Assembly: GCA_002840555.1 (NCBI GenBank)
Contig: PHBJ01000006.1
Span: 46,082-110,081, forward strand
From: Deltaproteobacteria bacterium HGW-Deltaproteobacteria-13
GTDB lineage: Bacteria > Desulfobacterota > Syntrophia > Syntrophales > Smithellaceae
DNA length: 64,000 nt
Direction of reading: 5' to 3'
The translations under genes and the position numbers were made by a program. The notes beneath the pieces were generated by a model, which had not been told where the DNA came from, ran no database searches, and worked only from the letters and a program-made list of their open reading frames with translations. Positions 50,210 through 60,275 of this stretch are shown piece by piece (within the stretch, counting starts at the first letter, position 1; each line of letters begins with the position of its first letter).

Positions 50210-51487
50210 TTAATGTGCCCACTGGCTGCGGTTGGAAGAATCGAAAGAACGCTGTTTGGATCTGATGTTGGGTCGTGCTTTGGTAGCGAACAGCTTTCTT
50301 CCATTATTTGGTTTCATGCCCCGTCCACTGCTATTGCGGCGCGCGGGAGATCCGTCGTCAACAGGCATGCTGGTGGTTAATCCGGCCACGCTGTGGTATT
50401 CTAGCTTTTCCCCAAGCACTCTTTTCAGCGAATGAGCAAGGCCGGCATCTTCTCCCGTCACAAAAGTAAAGGCGTCGCCTGTTTTGGCGGCGCGTCCCGT
50501 CCGTCCGATGCGATGGGTATAGGCATCAGTGGTGGAAGGCATATCATAATTGATAACATGGGAGATTCTGGTCACGTCAATACCGCGGGCGGCGATATCT
50601 GTCGCCACCATGATTTCATAACGTCCATCACGGAAGCCGTCGAGCGCATGCTGCCGTTTCTGCTGTGTCAAGTTGCCATGCAGTGAAGTAACTTTATATC
50701 CCGATTTATCCAGTTGCAGAGCCACGCTCTTGGCGCGTGATTTTGTCCGCGTAAAAACGAGCACGGATTCCATCTCGGTTTTATCAAGAATATCTTTCAG
50801 CAGAGCTGTCTTGGTGGCCATTTGCACCGGATAAAAATGATGGGTAACGGTTTCAATCGGCGCTTCGTGGCCGATTTTAATGTTCACCGGATTGGTTAAC
50901 AGATCATTGGCGAGCGAGCGGATGTCTTCGGGCATGGTCGCTGAAAACAGCAATGTCTGACGTTGCGCGGGAAGGTGTTTCACAATTCTCCGGACATCCG
51001 GCAGAAAGCCCATATCAAACATGTGATCCGCTTCATCCAGTACCAGTACTTCTACATGAGATAAATCAATGGTGTTGCGCTGGATATGGTCAAGTAGACG
51101 GCCGGGACAGGCGGAGACAATATCAACTCTATCACGGAGCTTTGTTATCTGACCGTTAATGTTCACGCCGCCATAGATGGAGGCGCTGCGGATTTGAGCC
51201 CTGCGTCCCAATTGTCCGATTGCTTTATGGGTTTGTTCGCTTAACTCACGTGTCGGCGCAATAATAAGCGCGCGGATATGGCCGCGAGGCCCCTGCATCA
51301 GCCGCTGTAAAATCGGCAATACAAAAGCGGCTGTTTTTCCCGTTCCGGTCTGGGCAAGCCCCATAACATCGCGGCTTTCCATAATCGGCGGGATTGATTC
51401 CAGTTGAATTGGTGTTGGTACTTTATAGCCAAGCGCCTGAACGCCGGCAAATATTTTCGCATCTAACTTAAACTTCTCAAAACTCAT
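50210..51487 (-). CDS. DEAD-box ATP-dependent RNA helicase (RhlE-like)
   Basis: A 425-residue helicase. Motifs: Q-motif GYKVPTPIQLESIP, I AQTGTGKT, Ia PTRELSEQ, II DEAD in VLDEADHMFD, III SAT, V ATDIAARGID and VI HRIGRTGRA. ATG 51487 (MSFEKFKL) is the usual RhlE start; the ATG at 51526 would add 13 basic residues. The C-terminal tail is basic (KPNNGRKLFATKARPNIRSK), as in RhlE proteins acting on ribosomal or structured RNA, possibly at low temperature. Confidence 0.94.
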   Translation of the reverse strand: MSFEKFKLDAKIFAGVQALGYKVPTPIQLESIPPIMESRDVMGLAQTGTGKTAAFVLPILQRLMQGPRGHIRALIIAPTRELSEQTHKAIGQLGRRAQIRSASIYGGVNINGQITKLRDRVDIVSACPGRLLDHIQRNTIDLSHVEVLVLDEADHMFDMGFLPDVRRIVKHLPAQRQTLLFSATMPEDIRSLANDLLTNPVNIKIGHEAPIETVTHHFYPVQMATKTALLKDILDKTEMESVLVFTRTKSRAKSVALQLDKSGYKVTSLHGNLTQQKRQHALDGFRDGRYEIMVATDIAARGIDVTRISHVINYDMPSTTDAYTHRIGRTGRAAKTGDAFTFVTGEDAGLAHSLKRVLGEKLEYHSVAGLTTSMPVDDGSPARRNSSGRGMKPNNGRKLFATKARPNIRSKQRSFDSSNRSQWAH

Positions 51488-51868
51488 TTCTTTCTTTTTT
51501 CCTTTTTCTTTCAGTATTTGTGACATGTGAACCCAGGTCTAGTCGTTGCGGTTGTTGAGAACACACCGCTGTGTGTCATGAATTGGAGCCTGAATAACAG
51601 GCCGAAAACATGACTCTAAAGTTGGATTCGGTTACGATTAGCCGGATTTTCCTGCCGAAATTTCTGACGTAGAAAGGATGGGAGGTCAATAACTATCGCG
51701 ATCACTGTAGCGGCTTGTACAGGTATTATTAGTAAATAGCAAGGATTATCTTTGAAGGACATTTTTCTTAAGGTAGTCCAAATACTGTTTGTCAGACCGG
51801 GCGAAAGCGTCATGCTGCCGGAGTATGGCTGAGATATGGATGATATTAAAGCGAATAAAAATTCAATT
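51488..51868. other. 381-nt intergenic region
   Basis: It holds the helicase leader and no recognisable gene, RNA or repeat. A 65-codon minus-strand frame at 51616-51813 has no ribosome-binding site or family likeness and is not called. Confidence 0.5.
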
Positions 51869-53008
51869 CTACTTGCTTAGATAGCGTTCCAGCCTGTCTA
51901 AACCCTCTTTAATGTTTTCCATGGAGGTGGCATAAGAAAAACGAAGAAATCCTTCGCCGCCGCTGCCGAAATCAATACCGGGCGAGACGCCTACCTTTAC
52001 CTCTTCAGTAATACGGAAAGCCTCCTTGTAGGAATCTGTGCAAAAGCGCCGCGCGTCGGCAAACACGTAAAACGCGCCGGTCGGTTCGACATGGATGACA
52101 AAACCCATGTCCGTCAAACGGGCCAGCATGTATTTGCGGCGTTCATCGTAAATTTTTACCATTTTAGCGACATCTTTTTGCGCTTTCGTAAGAGCGGCAA
52201 TACCGGCCCATTGGATAAAACCATTGGCGGAAATCATAAAATTCTGATGAATACGCTGCATGACTTTCGAAAATTCCGCAGGAAAGATGCAGTAGCCCAG
52301 ACGCCAGCCCGTCATCGCGTATAGTTTGGAAAAACCATTAATAACAAACGCTTTATCCGTGAATTCCAAAATAGAATGAGCGCGGTCTTTATAAACCAGG
52401 CCATGATAAATCTCATCCGAGATAATATACTGCTTGTCGAATTGCGCAACACTTTGCAATTGCTCCTCAGTCATGACGATGCCGGTGGGATTGGAAGGCG
52501 AATTGATCAGAATCGCCTTGGTCCGGGGGGAAAGTTTCTTTTTGATATCCTTCGGGCGATACTGAAAGCCCTCCTCGGGATACGTCTTAACTTCTTTCAT
52601 TTTGCCGCCGGCCGCGAGGATAAAGTTCTGGTAGCAGGGATAGCGCGGGTTGGAAATGATTACTTCATCGCCGTGATCCAAAATGGCGAGCATTGCAAAA
52701 AGGAGCGCCGGAGAGGTGCCGGTGGAGATCATCACCTGATCGGGCGTAATACCAACGCCGTATTCTTTAAGATAGAAGTCGCATATGGCTTGCCTCAATT
52801 CTAGCAGGCCCAGAGCGTGGGTATATCGGGTTTTGTTGTTGGATAAAGCTTTGTTCGCCGCCCGTGTGATGACTTTCGGTGTTGGGAAATCAGGTTCGCC
52901 GACTTCCATATGGATGACGTCTTCTCCCTGACGTTCCAATTCCTCGGCTTTGGCCATGACATCCATGACAATGAAAGATGTGAATTTGGACGCTCTTTTT
53001 GAAATCAT
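51869..53008 (-). CDS. PLP-dependent aminotransferase, class I/II (aspartate-type)
   Basis: A 379-residue fold-type I aminotransferase. It has MEVGEPDFPTPKVI near the N-terminus, INSPSNPTGIVMT, the PLP-Lys region INGFSKLYAMTGWRLGYCIF, and the C-terminal FLRFSYATSMENI. The pattern is that of the Ib aspartate/aromatic aminotransferase group. It would use oxoglutarate with a variety of amino acids; exact substrate unknown. ATG with AGGATT upstream. Confidence 0.92.
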   Translation of the reverse strand: MISKRASKFTSFIVMDVMAKAEELERQGEDVIHMEVGEPDFPTPKVITRAANKALSNNKTRYTHALGLLELRQAICDFYLKEYGVGITPDQVMISTGTSPALLFAMLAILDHGDEVIISNPRYPCYQNFILAAGGKMKEVKTYPEEGFQYRPKDIKKKLSPRTKAILINSPSNPTGIVMTEEQLQSVAQFDKQYIISDEIYHGLVYKDRAHSILEFTDKAFVINGFSKLYAMTGWRLGYCIFPAEFSKVMQRIHQNFMISANGFIQWAGIAALTKAQKDVAKMVKIYDERRKYMLARLTDMGFVIHVEPTGAFYVFADARRFCTDSYKEAFRITEEVKVGVSPGIDFGSGGEGFLRFSYATSMENIKEGLDRLERYLSK

Positions 53009-53201
53009 AAGTAATCCTGATATATTTTTTGTAAACTATCTCTATTGCGATTATCTAAATTTTTCAACAATTTTATTGGTTTTAATTATTAAAAAGTTCA
53101 AATTTGGTTCAGTAATTGCAGTAAAATGGGGAAATATGAAAAAACATATTGCTATTGGTACAATTTTGTAACAAAATACATTTCAGTTAGTTGAGCCATC
53201 T

Positions 53202-54785
53202 ATGAGCAAGGCTACAAAAAAACATTTTATTGAGAAAGAACGCATATTGAGCATTCATACTTATGAAGAATTAGCCGCCCTACATGCGATTGCCAAGATT
53301 CTGGCGCAGCCGGGAGATTTACGCGATCAACTGGAGCTGGCCCTGCAGGAAATGAGTTCGCGTCTCGGCATGCAGCGCGGGATGATATCTCTGCTGGATC
53401 GCGAAAAAAAGGAAGTCTGGCTTGATGTTGCCCTTGACATTAATATTGACGGGCTGGACGTGACCTATAAACCGGGAGAAGGCATCACAGGCAAGGTGGC
53501 GGAAACCGGCCGGCCGATGGCAGTCGCCAATCTGGGCAAGGAGACGCATTTTCTGGATCGCACGGGCGCGCGGCGTCATCTGAACCGCGCTGAACTTTCC
53601 TTTTTGTGCGTTCCGATTATGTATGACGCAAGTGTCGTAGGCGTTTTGTCGGCTGACAAGGTTGCTCAACAGGTAGAAAATCTGGACAAGGAACTGGCCA
53701 TGCTGTCTGCGGTTGCCGAATTGATGGCCAAGGCCGTCCATATCCGCGCGCTGGAGGAAGAAAACGAACGCCTGAGAAAAATTGTGGGAAGTGAGCGTGC
53801 TCCTTCCATAGATATTATCGGCCATTCCAAACCAATGCAGGAAGTGTTCGGAATGGTTGCGCAAGTGGCTGATTCCAATACAACAATTTTAATCACCGGT
53901 GAAACGGGAACCGGTAAAGAATTGGTCGCGCGCGCGATCCACATGAACTCGCCGAGGCACGGCGGTCCGCTGGTGCAGGTCAACTGCGCGGCGATTCCCG
54001 ACACGTTAATCGAAAGCGAACTATTTGGTCATGAAAGAGGGGCTTTTACCGGGGCCCTGCATCAACGCCGCGGAAGGTTTGAAGAGGCCAACGGCGGCAC
54101 CATTTTCCTTGATGAAGTGGGTGAGCTTTCCGCTGCCGCGCAGGTAAAGCTTTTGCGCGTTTTACAGGAAAAGAGATTTCAGCCTCTGGGTTCTTCAAGG
54201 GTCATCAACGTCAATGTGCGGATTATTGCCGCCACCAACAGAAATCTGGAACAGGATATTTTAGCGGAACGTTTCCGCGCCGATTTATTTTACCGCCTCA
54301 ACGTATTTCCTATTTATCTGCCGGCATTGCGTGAAAGAGGAAGTGATATTATACTCTTAGCTGACCATTTTATCTTGAAATACAGCAAGGAAATGGGCAA
54401 ACACGTGAAAAAGATTTCCACGGCGGCCATTGAAGTATTTTTATCTCATAAATGGCCGGGTAATGTACGTGAACTGGAAAACTGCATTGAGCGCGCCGTG
54501 CTTTTGTGCAACACAGACACGGTCGATGTTCAGCACCTGCCCCCATCACTGCAAGTTAGAGAAAAAAAGGTGGAAAAAGTTGAACACAGCAAACTATCTT
54601 CTGTGGTTAAGGCTCAGGAACGATCTTTAATTATTGATACTCTGGAAGCGACCGGCGGAAATCAAACCAGGGCGGCCAATATTCTGGGAACAACAAAACG
54701 TATTATTCAATATAAAATTACAAAACTGGGAATTGATCCCAGGATGTTCCGCAAAAGCAATAAAACCGCTCAGGAGCATGACTAG
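53202..54785 (+). CDS. Sigma-54-dependent activator, NifA-like (GAF-AAA-HTH)
   Basis: A 527-residue enhancer-binding protein. It has an N-terminal GAF domain (about 20-180), an AAA+ domain (about 200-440) with Walker [11 protein letters not shown], sigma-54 contact motif GAFTGA in [18 protein letters not shown], and [12 protein letters not shown] (Walker B), and a C-terminal Fis-type HTH ([20 protein letters not shown]). The arrangement is that of NifA, but no nif genes are in the window, so another regulon is possible. It is not followed by co-directional targets. Its start has only a weak ribosome-binding site. Confidence 0.9.
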   Translation: MSKATKKHFIEKERILSIHTYEELAALHAIAKILAQPGDLRDQLELALQEMSSRLGMQRGMISLLDREKKEVWLDVALDINIDGLDVTYKPGEGITGKVAETGRPMAVANLGKETHFLDRTGARRHLNRAELSFLCVPIMYDASVVGVLSADKVAQQVENLDKELAMLSAVAELMAKAVHIRALEEENERLRKIVGSERAPSIDIIGHSKPMQEVFGMVAQVADSNTTILITGETGTGKELVARAIHMNSPRHGGPLVQVNCAAIPDTLIESELFGHERGAFTGALHQRRGRFEEANGGTIFLDEVGELSAAAQVKLLRVLQEKRFQPLGSSRVINVNVRIIAATNRNLEQDILAERFRADLFYRLNVFPIYLPALRERGSDIILLADHFILKYSKEMGKHVKKISTAAIEVFLSHKWPGNVRELENCIERAVLLCNTDTVDVQHLPPSLQVREKKVEKVEHSKLSSVVKAQERSLIIDTLEATGGNQTRAANILGTTKRIIQYKITKLGIDPRMFRKSNKTAQEHD

Positions 54786-54790
54786 ACTCT

Positions 54791-54819
54791 GTCTGGACCG
54801 GCCCTTCGCCGGTATGACG
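54791..54819. repeat. Second palindromic GTCAT-CCGG repeat
   Basis: In complement, GTCATACCGGC-GAAGG-GCCGGT-CCAGAC resembles the unit at 40430-40458. It lies between the stops of the convergent NifA-like and PEP-synthase-like genes, where its hairpin (ACCGGC/GCCGGT) could also help terminate. Confidence 0.5.
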
Positions 54820-54871
54820 ATCTATAAATTTTTTACGAGACGAGCAATATTGTCTAATTTAATTTTAAGGA

Positions 54872-57454
54872 TTAATCAAAGTAACAGATCATTTTCTGCG
54901 CAACAACATCGGAAAGAAATCTCAATTTGTCTTTTTTGACATCGTGGATGCGGACGACCCTGGCATACTGTTTATCCTCAGGTACAATCTTTTCCAGTAA
55001 ATTGGGCATCGCTTGCATCCATGACGTGTTGAAGATTACTTTTTCTTTGTCCGGATAAATCGCCATATAAAATATATTCATTTCCACGAGGTCCTGAAAA
55101 AAGTGCGTGCCGAAGGATAAATCCGGTATCAAACTTCCTTCCCGGTAGGCGATTTCCGCAATAGCGGCGATATTATTTATTTCGGAAAAAGTGATAGGAA
55201 CACCCATTTCCGGAGTTGTTGTCCCCCAGCGGCCTGGTCCGAAAAGCATCGCAGGATCTGCATCGCGCGAAATGGTCTTGTTGATCTTTCCTACCAACCG
55301 GGCAATATTGTATTTAGCCGAAAGCGGCAGTTTGGTGTAACCTTGCGGATCAATATAAATGACCCGCGCGATATCCTGATAAACGCTCCCACCCATGAAG
55401 TTACCTTCCTGCCGTAAAAATATTTTATTTTCTTCAATCTTGTCCGGGATTTCCACTCGGCTGCGGTGACCTCTTGTTTGAAATGGCCGGCATTGCAGGA
55501 GATTAATTTGAAGTTTCCCTTCCGCGTTAAAATTAGCCGTGAATTCGATATCAACCGGATAATCATAGACTTTTTCCAGTTGTTTCAGCATTTTGGACAT
55601 AAGGTTTGAAAAATCCGTTGTGGATAACAACTCATCAAAAGTAAGAATCCATGCCTCCTTACTCTTGCCGGAAGCTTCCATCCTCTCTCCGGCCTCAATA
55701 TCTTTGGAACCGATAAGCTCCCAATGTTCTTCCAGCTTTTCTTTAATCACCTGCTCCATCGGCAACGTCTCAAAACTGTTTTCATCCAGATTGAGCACAT
55801 CAACCCGATGCTGAGAAAAGCGCCCGGCATCTTCCTGTCTGGCATACGGCTTAACCAATGGCGCATCCAGAGCAACAATGCGCGGATAATCATTTTCCTT
55901 CCGGTTAACGGCTCTTGTTCCCAGTCCGAAAACAAGCCGCAGCATTCCCGCTTTGGGATCTATTCCTTTTCGCCAGACAAAGGTGTTATAAGACAACCCG
56001 ACACCGGCCAATTCCGGGAAATAATAATTCTTGCGATACGAGCCGGAAACCCTTTGAACCAGCAGAGCCATCTGCTCATCCATTTGATCCAGGCCGAGCT
56101 GCATCCGGTAGGTTAACGCGTCGATATTCATGGTGCTGGCAAATATTTTTCTCACCGCTTCCTCAAATTTTTCATAGCGCTCTTCCGGCGTTCCCTGATT
56201 GGCGCAAAAATAACTTTCATATTTGCCGGCAAACGCATTCCCGAAAGCATCTTCAAGCAGAGAACTGGAGCGCACAATAATCGGTGATTGCCCGAAATAT
56301 TCCAGCATCAACTGAAAACGTTCACGGATTTCGTCGGAAAATTTGCCTTTCAGCATTTTGTGTTTTAATTCCGCCGCGCTGGCAAAGTAGTTTTCTTTGG
56401 TTTTATGGGACATGAAAGCCGGCCACCAGCCATTTTGTACAATGTAAGAATAAAAGATATCCGACCCGATATAAAACGAATCGTGCAGCTCCAGATGCTC
56501 GGACCATTTTACAGAGGCATCCTGGCGTAAAATATTTCTAGCCAAAAGCATGCCCACGGCTTTACCGCCGATAAAGCCCGTTCCGATCAGCCGCTCTTTA
56601 ATTTCGATAAGATCTTCCAGTGTGAAATATTTTTTAACCAGACCGAGGATTCTCTTTTCTCTGCCTATTAACATCCGGGAAAGCTGATCAATAATTTTCT
56701 TTCTTTTATCTTTATCTTCGGTATTTTCCTGTGTCGTTTTTGCCTTGATGAACAGGCGATCCCAATAGTCCAGATTTCTCTCGGCGCTGTTCGTGCCGGT
56801 TTTTGTCAGATAGGAAAATAAGTTCGAGGCGTCGGCGCTGTTCATAATGGGAACAAACTTATCTTTATCCATCCTGTGAGGAAGAAACATGGTTGGTGAA
56901 TAACGCTGCCATGCTTTAACAGGATGGACATAAAGCTTATTCTGAAAGCTGTAAATGTCCAACAGCACCTGGGTCGTTTCTCTAATGCGGGCAATCGTTT
57001 TAATTGAATGCCGGTTTCGCAGAATGGCAAAGTAGGCAATGGTATTGAGATCAAAAAGATAGGGACAGGTAATCACAAAGAAGTTGCCAATCATCAGATC
57101 CGTCGCCCAGATTAAAAGCAGATCAGACAGGCAATCGAACACATAAAATACATCGCGCCCTTCTTTCTCTATGATATGATGAACCTGAGTGGAGAAGGAT
57201 TCGAAACCGGTATTGGCGTTCAGTTCGTAAATTACAATATTCTGAGTCGAATCTAAAAGGGGGGGATGTTTGGCAAAACGCATATAAACAACGCGCTTCC
57301 CTTTTTCCTGTGCATTTTTTACAAACGGATGAATAAAGGTTTTGTATTCCTCGATGTTTTCAACGGTAAAAACAACATTATCACCCATTTGCAGGTAATT
57401 AATGGTTTTATCCAGGCCTTTAATGCCGGTGCTTACGCTGGAAATTGAAATCAT
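54872..57454 (-). CDS. PEP/pyruvate-binding (PpsA/PPDK-like) protein with RecA/KaiC-like head
   Basis: An 860-residue protein. Residues about 1-225 resemble a degenerate RecA/KaiC domain (SSVSTGIKGLDKTINYLQMG) without a Walker A loop. Residues about 280-600 are a PPDK-N/ATP-grasp domain (GTGFIGGKAVGMLLARNIL, PIIVRSSSLLEDAFGNAFAG, MALLVQRVSGSYRKNYYFPE). The TSH phospho-His domain and PEP-binding barrel of true PEP synthase/PPDK are absent; instead a further 200-residue conserved tail follows (GRWGTTTPEMGVPITFSEIN). It is thus probably not a complete PEP synthase but a nucleotide-sensing or phosphotransfer protein. ATG 57454 has AAGGTG 6 nt upstream. Confidence 0.78.
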   Translation of the reverse strand: MISISSVSTGIKGLDKTINYLQMGDNVVFTVENIEEYKTFIHPFVKNAQEKGKRVVYMRFAKHPPLLDSTQNIVIYELNANTGFESFSTQVHHIIEKEGRDVFYVFDCLSDLLLIWATDLMIGNFFVITCPYLFDLNTIAYFAILRNRHSIKTIARIRETTQVLLDIYSFQNKLYVHPVKAWQRYSPTMFLPHRMDKDKFVPIMNSADASNLFSYLTKTGTNSAERNLDYWDRLFIKAKTTQENTEDKDKRKKIIDQLSRMLIGREKRILGLVKKYFTLEDLIEIKERLIGTGFIGGKAVGMLLARNILRQDASVKWSEHLELHDSFYIGSDIFYSYIVQNGWWPAFMSHKTKENYFASAAELKHKMLKGKFSDEIRERFQLMLEYFGQSPIIVRSSSLLEDAFGNAFAGKYESYFCANQGTPEERYEKFEEAVRKIFASTMNIDALTYRMQLGLDQMDEQMALLVQRVSGSYRKNYYFPELAGVGLSYNTFVWRKGIDPKAGMLRLVFGLGTRAVNRKENDYPRIVALDAPLVKPYARQEDAGRFSQHRVDVLNLDENSFETLPMEQVIKEKLEEHWELIGSKDIEAGERMEASGKSKEAWILTFDELLSTTDFSNLMSKMLKQLEKVYDYPVDIEFTANFNAEGKLQINLLQCRPFQTRGHRSRVEIPDKIEENKIFLRQEGNFMGGSVYQDIARVIYIDPQGYTKLPLSAKYNIARLVGKINKTISRDADPAMLFGPGRWGTTTPEMGVPITFSEINNIAAIAEIAYREGSLIPDLSFGTHFFQDLVEMNIFYMAIYPDKEKVIFNTSWMQAMPNLLEKIVPEDKQYARVVRIHDVKKDKLRFLSDVVAQKMICYFD

Positions 57455-57633
57455 GAAGACACCTTCATATGACAAAAGTCACTTTCCTGAGAGTATTTAA
57501 TCAGATTAATGAATTAATGCCAAGGATAAAACATCAGAAATTTACATGCGCCATGCAAAAAATATATGCAACACAACATTACGCTTCATTGCGCGCAATG
57601 AGAAATTGTGCACGACTTTCTTTGATGCCTTGT

Positions 57634-60261
57634 TTACTCTTCTAATCCGTCATCGTCTTTTTTAACAGCGGCAGCTTTGAGAGGCCTGATTTTTCTGTAT
57701 ACCTCTTGCGGGGCTTTCTTGTTACCGTCAACGGTGAGAAGTCTTTCAATGGTGATGGCGAAAAGTTTTTCATTTTCCTTAAGATAGGGCTCGATGAGAT
57801 TCCAGTCCGCATCAGTGATTTCAATAAACTCTCCACCGTTGAGCTGCTCATCAACGAGTTTCCTGTGCGGATCGCGAACGTAAATCGCGCCGCCGGAAGC
57901 CAGAGAAAAAATATTCGAACCGGGATAAGGTGAATCATACTCGCAAATCGATCCGTCGGCATCGTCAAAGCCGATACCGTTCAGGATAACAAACCCGCCG
58001 CCGTTGAGCGGATCACCGGCCATGAAAGATTCGGCCAGATAATCCAGCGCTGTTCCATTAATAACGACTCTGGGCTTGCCGACAGCATTGATCAATGGTC
58101 TTCCCGCCGCATTGCCCATGATGAAAGCGGTGCCGCCTTTGGCGCCGTACATGAAGGTCTGGCCGACGTCGCCATATACAACCAGTTTGCCTTCTTTCAT
58201 GATCTGGCAAAGTTGATCCTGCGCATTGCCATGAATATAAATTTCCATGCCGTCAATGCCCGACGCGATGTAGTCCCCGGAGGCGCCGTAGATATCAATT
58301 CTCACTTCTTTCGTGGACGGACCGAAACCGCAGCCCGTAAATCTCTGCCCACGGTATTTGTAGACGATGAAGCGTTTCCAGCCCAGCTGAAATGCCTTAA
58401 CGATCATCACCGCGTCGCAAAGGTCTCCTTCCGGCTCAAAATGTTCAGCGTCAATAATCAAAACTCTTTCATTGTTTTTGGGCGCGCGCAGTTTCTCGCG
58501 GCTCGCAAAATTGATCCGGCTGAACCGTGAGTTGGTGATTTCGGTAATGGCCGGCGATGCGTCGAAAATATCATCCAGCGCTAATTTCAAAACATGCTGC
58601 AGCGAACTTCTTTTTATGGAGCCTGTGTTGAATCTGTGATCATTCAAAAGTGTTAATGCACTGATGACGGTCTGCTTGCAATCGTCATTTTTACCCGCAT
58701 GGCCTTTAATCGTTTCTATGCAGAATCTCAGTGTATCCGGATTAAAGCCGGCAATATTATCTTTGACATAGTCGTATATTTTACCGGCTGTCGCTGAATA
58801 ATCACTTACAGCAAACAAAGCGGTAATCTTGTCTTCTATGGGTTTGAATTCAGGAGTGACGGTTATCCTTTTGGCAACATCACAAGCGACCTTGCCTTTG
58901 GGAGTTTTAATGACATTCCCGAATTTGTCCGTACAAATCAGTTCTTTGCCGTTTGCGGTATCTTTCAGGCTGAAGATAAACGAGCCGCCGTCGGTATAGC
59001 TGCCGCCGCGTGCGTTCCAGTATTTATCGGCAATGGGACCAAAGCGGGGATCTTCGCGCTCCAGGGAAATTAAAGTCGCGTCGATGGCCTGCTTTTCCGA
59101 ACAGATCAGGCCAATCTGGACTTCACCCTCCTGCAAGGCAAAAACCTGCGGACGGAGCATGGCGGTATCGGTAATGCCGATCAGTTGGAACTGGTCGTTT
59201 TTGACATCATTTCTGGCAATGATAAAGAACCAAGGGCCATCAGGAGAAGCGTTCACATGATGGGTTTGAATGGCTTTGTACAATTCCTGCTTATCCTTGG
59301 GCAGCATGTCAAAATCCATTTCCGATGTAGGCGCCATAGCCTCAATCAGGTATTCCAGCGGATATTTATAGACCCTGCTCCACAAGTCAAGCAGCAGCGC
59401 CGCTTCTTCCGTATCCGTCAGAAACAGCGGAAAATAATTGCGCTGCTTCAGATATTCATTAACCGCCTGATAATTGGCAAAGTCGCCGTTATGGACGAGT
59501 GCTTCATTGAGCGCGCTGAACGGATGGCAGCCACCCGGATGCCAGACACGTCCACGGGTCGGATAGCGTTGGTGCGCCAGCCAGGCATGCGCCTTGAAAT
59601 CATCAAGCTTATAGTATTTGACAACGTTCTCCGCATAGCCCACGATTTTCAGGATCATCATGTTCCTGCCGTGAGACATGACAAAAGCCTTCTTGTCACC
59701 CAAAGATGCATAATAGTGCGTGTTAATCTTGAAACTGTTCTGATAAACAAACTCGTCTTCGGCGTCCCGCCTGTCCATGGATTCAAATTTATTAGCCGCG
59801 ATGAATTTATCCAGGACATCATCCTTGACACGAACAAAATAACGCATGACATCCGGAGGACGGACATCCAAACCGATACTGCGATGATCATTAAGTGTGG
59901 CCAGTTTTTCCGATTTATCAATTTTAAAGAACGGTTTGATAAAGGTATCTTCAATTTCAGTGCAGACGCTTCCATCCAGAAGTGCAATGTGCAGCATATA
60001 ATCATCCTGCAGCACCTGCCGGGATACGCCCATCGCTTCGGGGACAAATCCGACAGCGCCGATACCGCCGCCTTTTCCATTGCCGCGGTTATGCATTTGC
60101 GCGGAAGGCTCAAAGATATTCTTTCCGGTGACAGGAATCGAACAGATAAAACCGGTTACGCCGCAGCCGCCTTCTTCTTCCGTGTTCATATTTAAAGGCG
60201 GCACCTGGCTGCAAATTTCCGCACGCGACTGTGTTATTTTTTCAACATTATCCATTATCAT
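57634..60261 (-). CDS. Glutamate synthase-like protein: class II amidotransferase + GXGXG
   Basis: An 875-residue fusion. Residues 1-32 may be a propeptide, because the class II amidotransferase needs an N-terminal Cys, here C33 in GGCGVTGFICS. Asn/Asp features of the fold follow (HNRGNGKGGGIG; HQRYPTRGRVWHPGGCHPFS). The C-terminal third is a GXGXG beta-helix (YIHGNAQDQLCQIMKEG, VYGDVGQTFMYGAKGG, NGGGFVILNGIG). It is the split GltB1/GltB3 part of archaeal-type glutamate synthase. ATG 60261 has GGAG 7 nt upstream; it is encoded 14 nt after the FMN/Fe-S synthase gene and forms the operon end. Confidence 0.88.
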   Translation of the reverse strand: MIMDNVEKITQSRAEICSQVPPLNMNTEEEGGCGVTGFICSIPVTGKNIFEPSAQMHNRGNGKGGGIGAVGFVPEAMGVSRQVLQDDYMLHIALLDGSVCTEIEDTFIKPFFKIDKSEKLATLNDHRSIGLDVRPPDVMRYFVRVKDDVLDKFIAANKFESMDRRDAEDEFVYQNSFKINTHYYASLGDKKAFVMSHGRNMMILKIVGYAENVVKYYKLDDFKAHAWLAHQRYPTRGRVWHPGGCHPFSALNEALVHNGDFANYQAVNEYLKQRNYFPLFLTDTEEAALLLDLWSRVYKYPLEYLIEAMAPTSEMDFDMLPKDKQELYKAIQTHHVNASPDGPWFFIIARNDVKNDQFQLIGITDTAMLRPQVFALQEGEVQIGLICSEKQAIDATLISLEREDPRFGPIADKYWNARGGSYTDGGSFIFSLKDTANGKELICTDKFGNVIKTPKGKVACDVAKRITVTPEFKPIEDKITALFAVSDYSATAGKIYDYVKDNIAGFNPDTLRFCIETIKGHAGKNDDCKQTVISALTLLNDHRFNTGSIKRSSLQHVLKLALDDIFDASPAITEITNSRFSRINFASREKLRAPKNNERVLIIDAEHFEPEGDLCDAVMIVKAFQLGWKRFIVYKYRGQRFTGCGFGPSTKEVRIDIYGASGDYIASGIDGMEIYIHGNAQDQLCQIMKEGKLVVYGDVGQTFMYGAKGGTAFIMGNAAGRPLINAVGKPRVVINGTALDYLAESFMAGDPLNGGGFVILNGIGFDDADGSICEYDSPYPGSNIFSLASGGAIYVRDPHRKLVDEQLNGGEFIEITDADWNLIEPYLKENEKLFAITIERLLTVDGNKKAPQEVYRKIRPLKAAAVKKDDDGLEE

Positions 60262-60275
60262 TAGCAAACTCCGCT

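Noticed and set aside
51616-51813. 65-codon minus-strand open frame in the 51488-51868 gap
   Set aside because: No ribosome-binding site, no family likeness, mixed polar/apolar sequence without a plausible fold.
53319-53864. 181-codon minus-strand open frame
   Set aside because: Antisense to the GAF domain of the NifA-like gene; no supporting signals.
57587-57600. Loopless palindrome CATTGCGCGCAATG
   Set aside because: Too short and lacks a U-tract; may be chance in a GC-alternating stretch and is not clearly a terminator.
59185-60195. 336-codon plus-strand open frame
   Set aside because: It is fully antisense to the amidotransferase domain of the glutamate synthase-like gene; no ribosome-binding site and no recognisable protein pattern.
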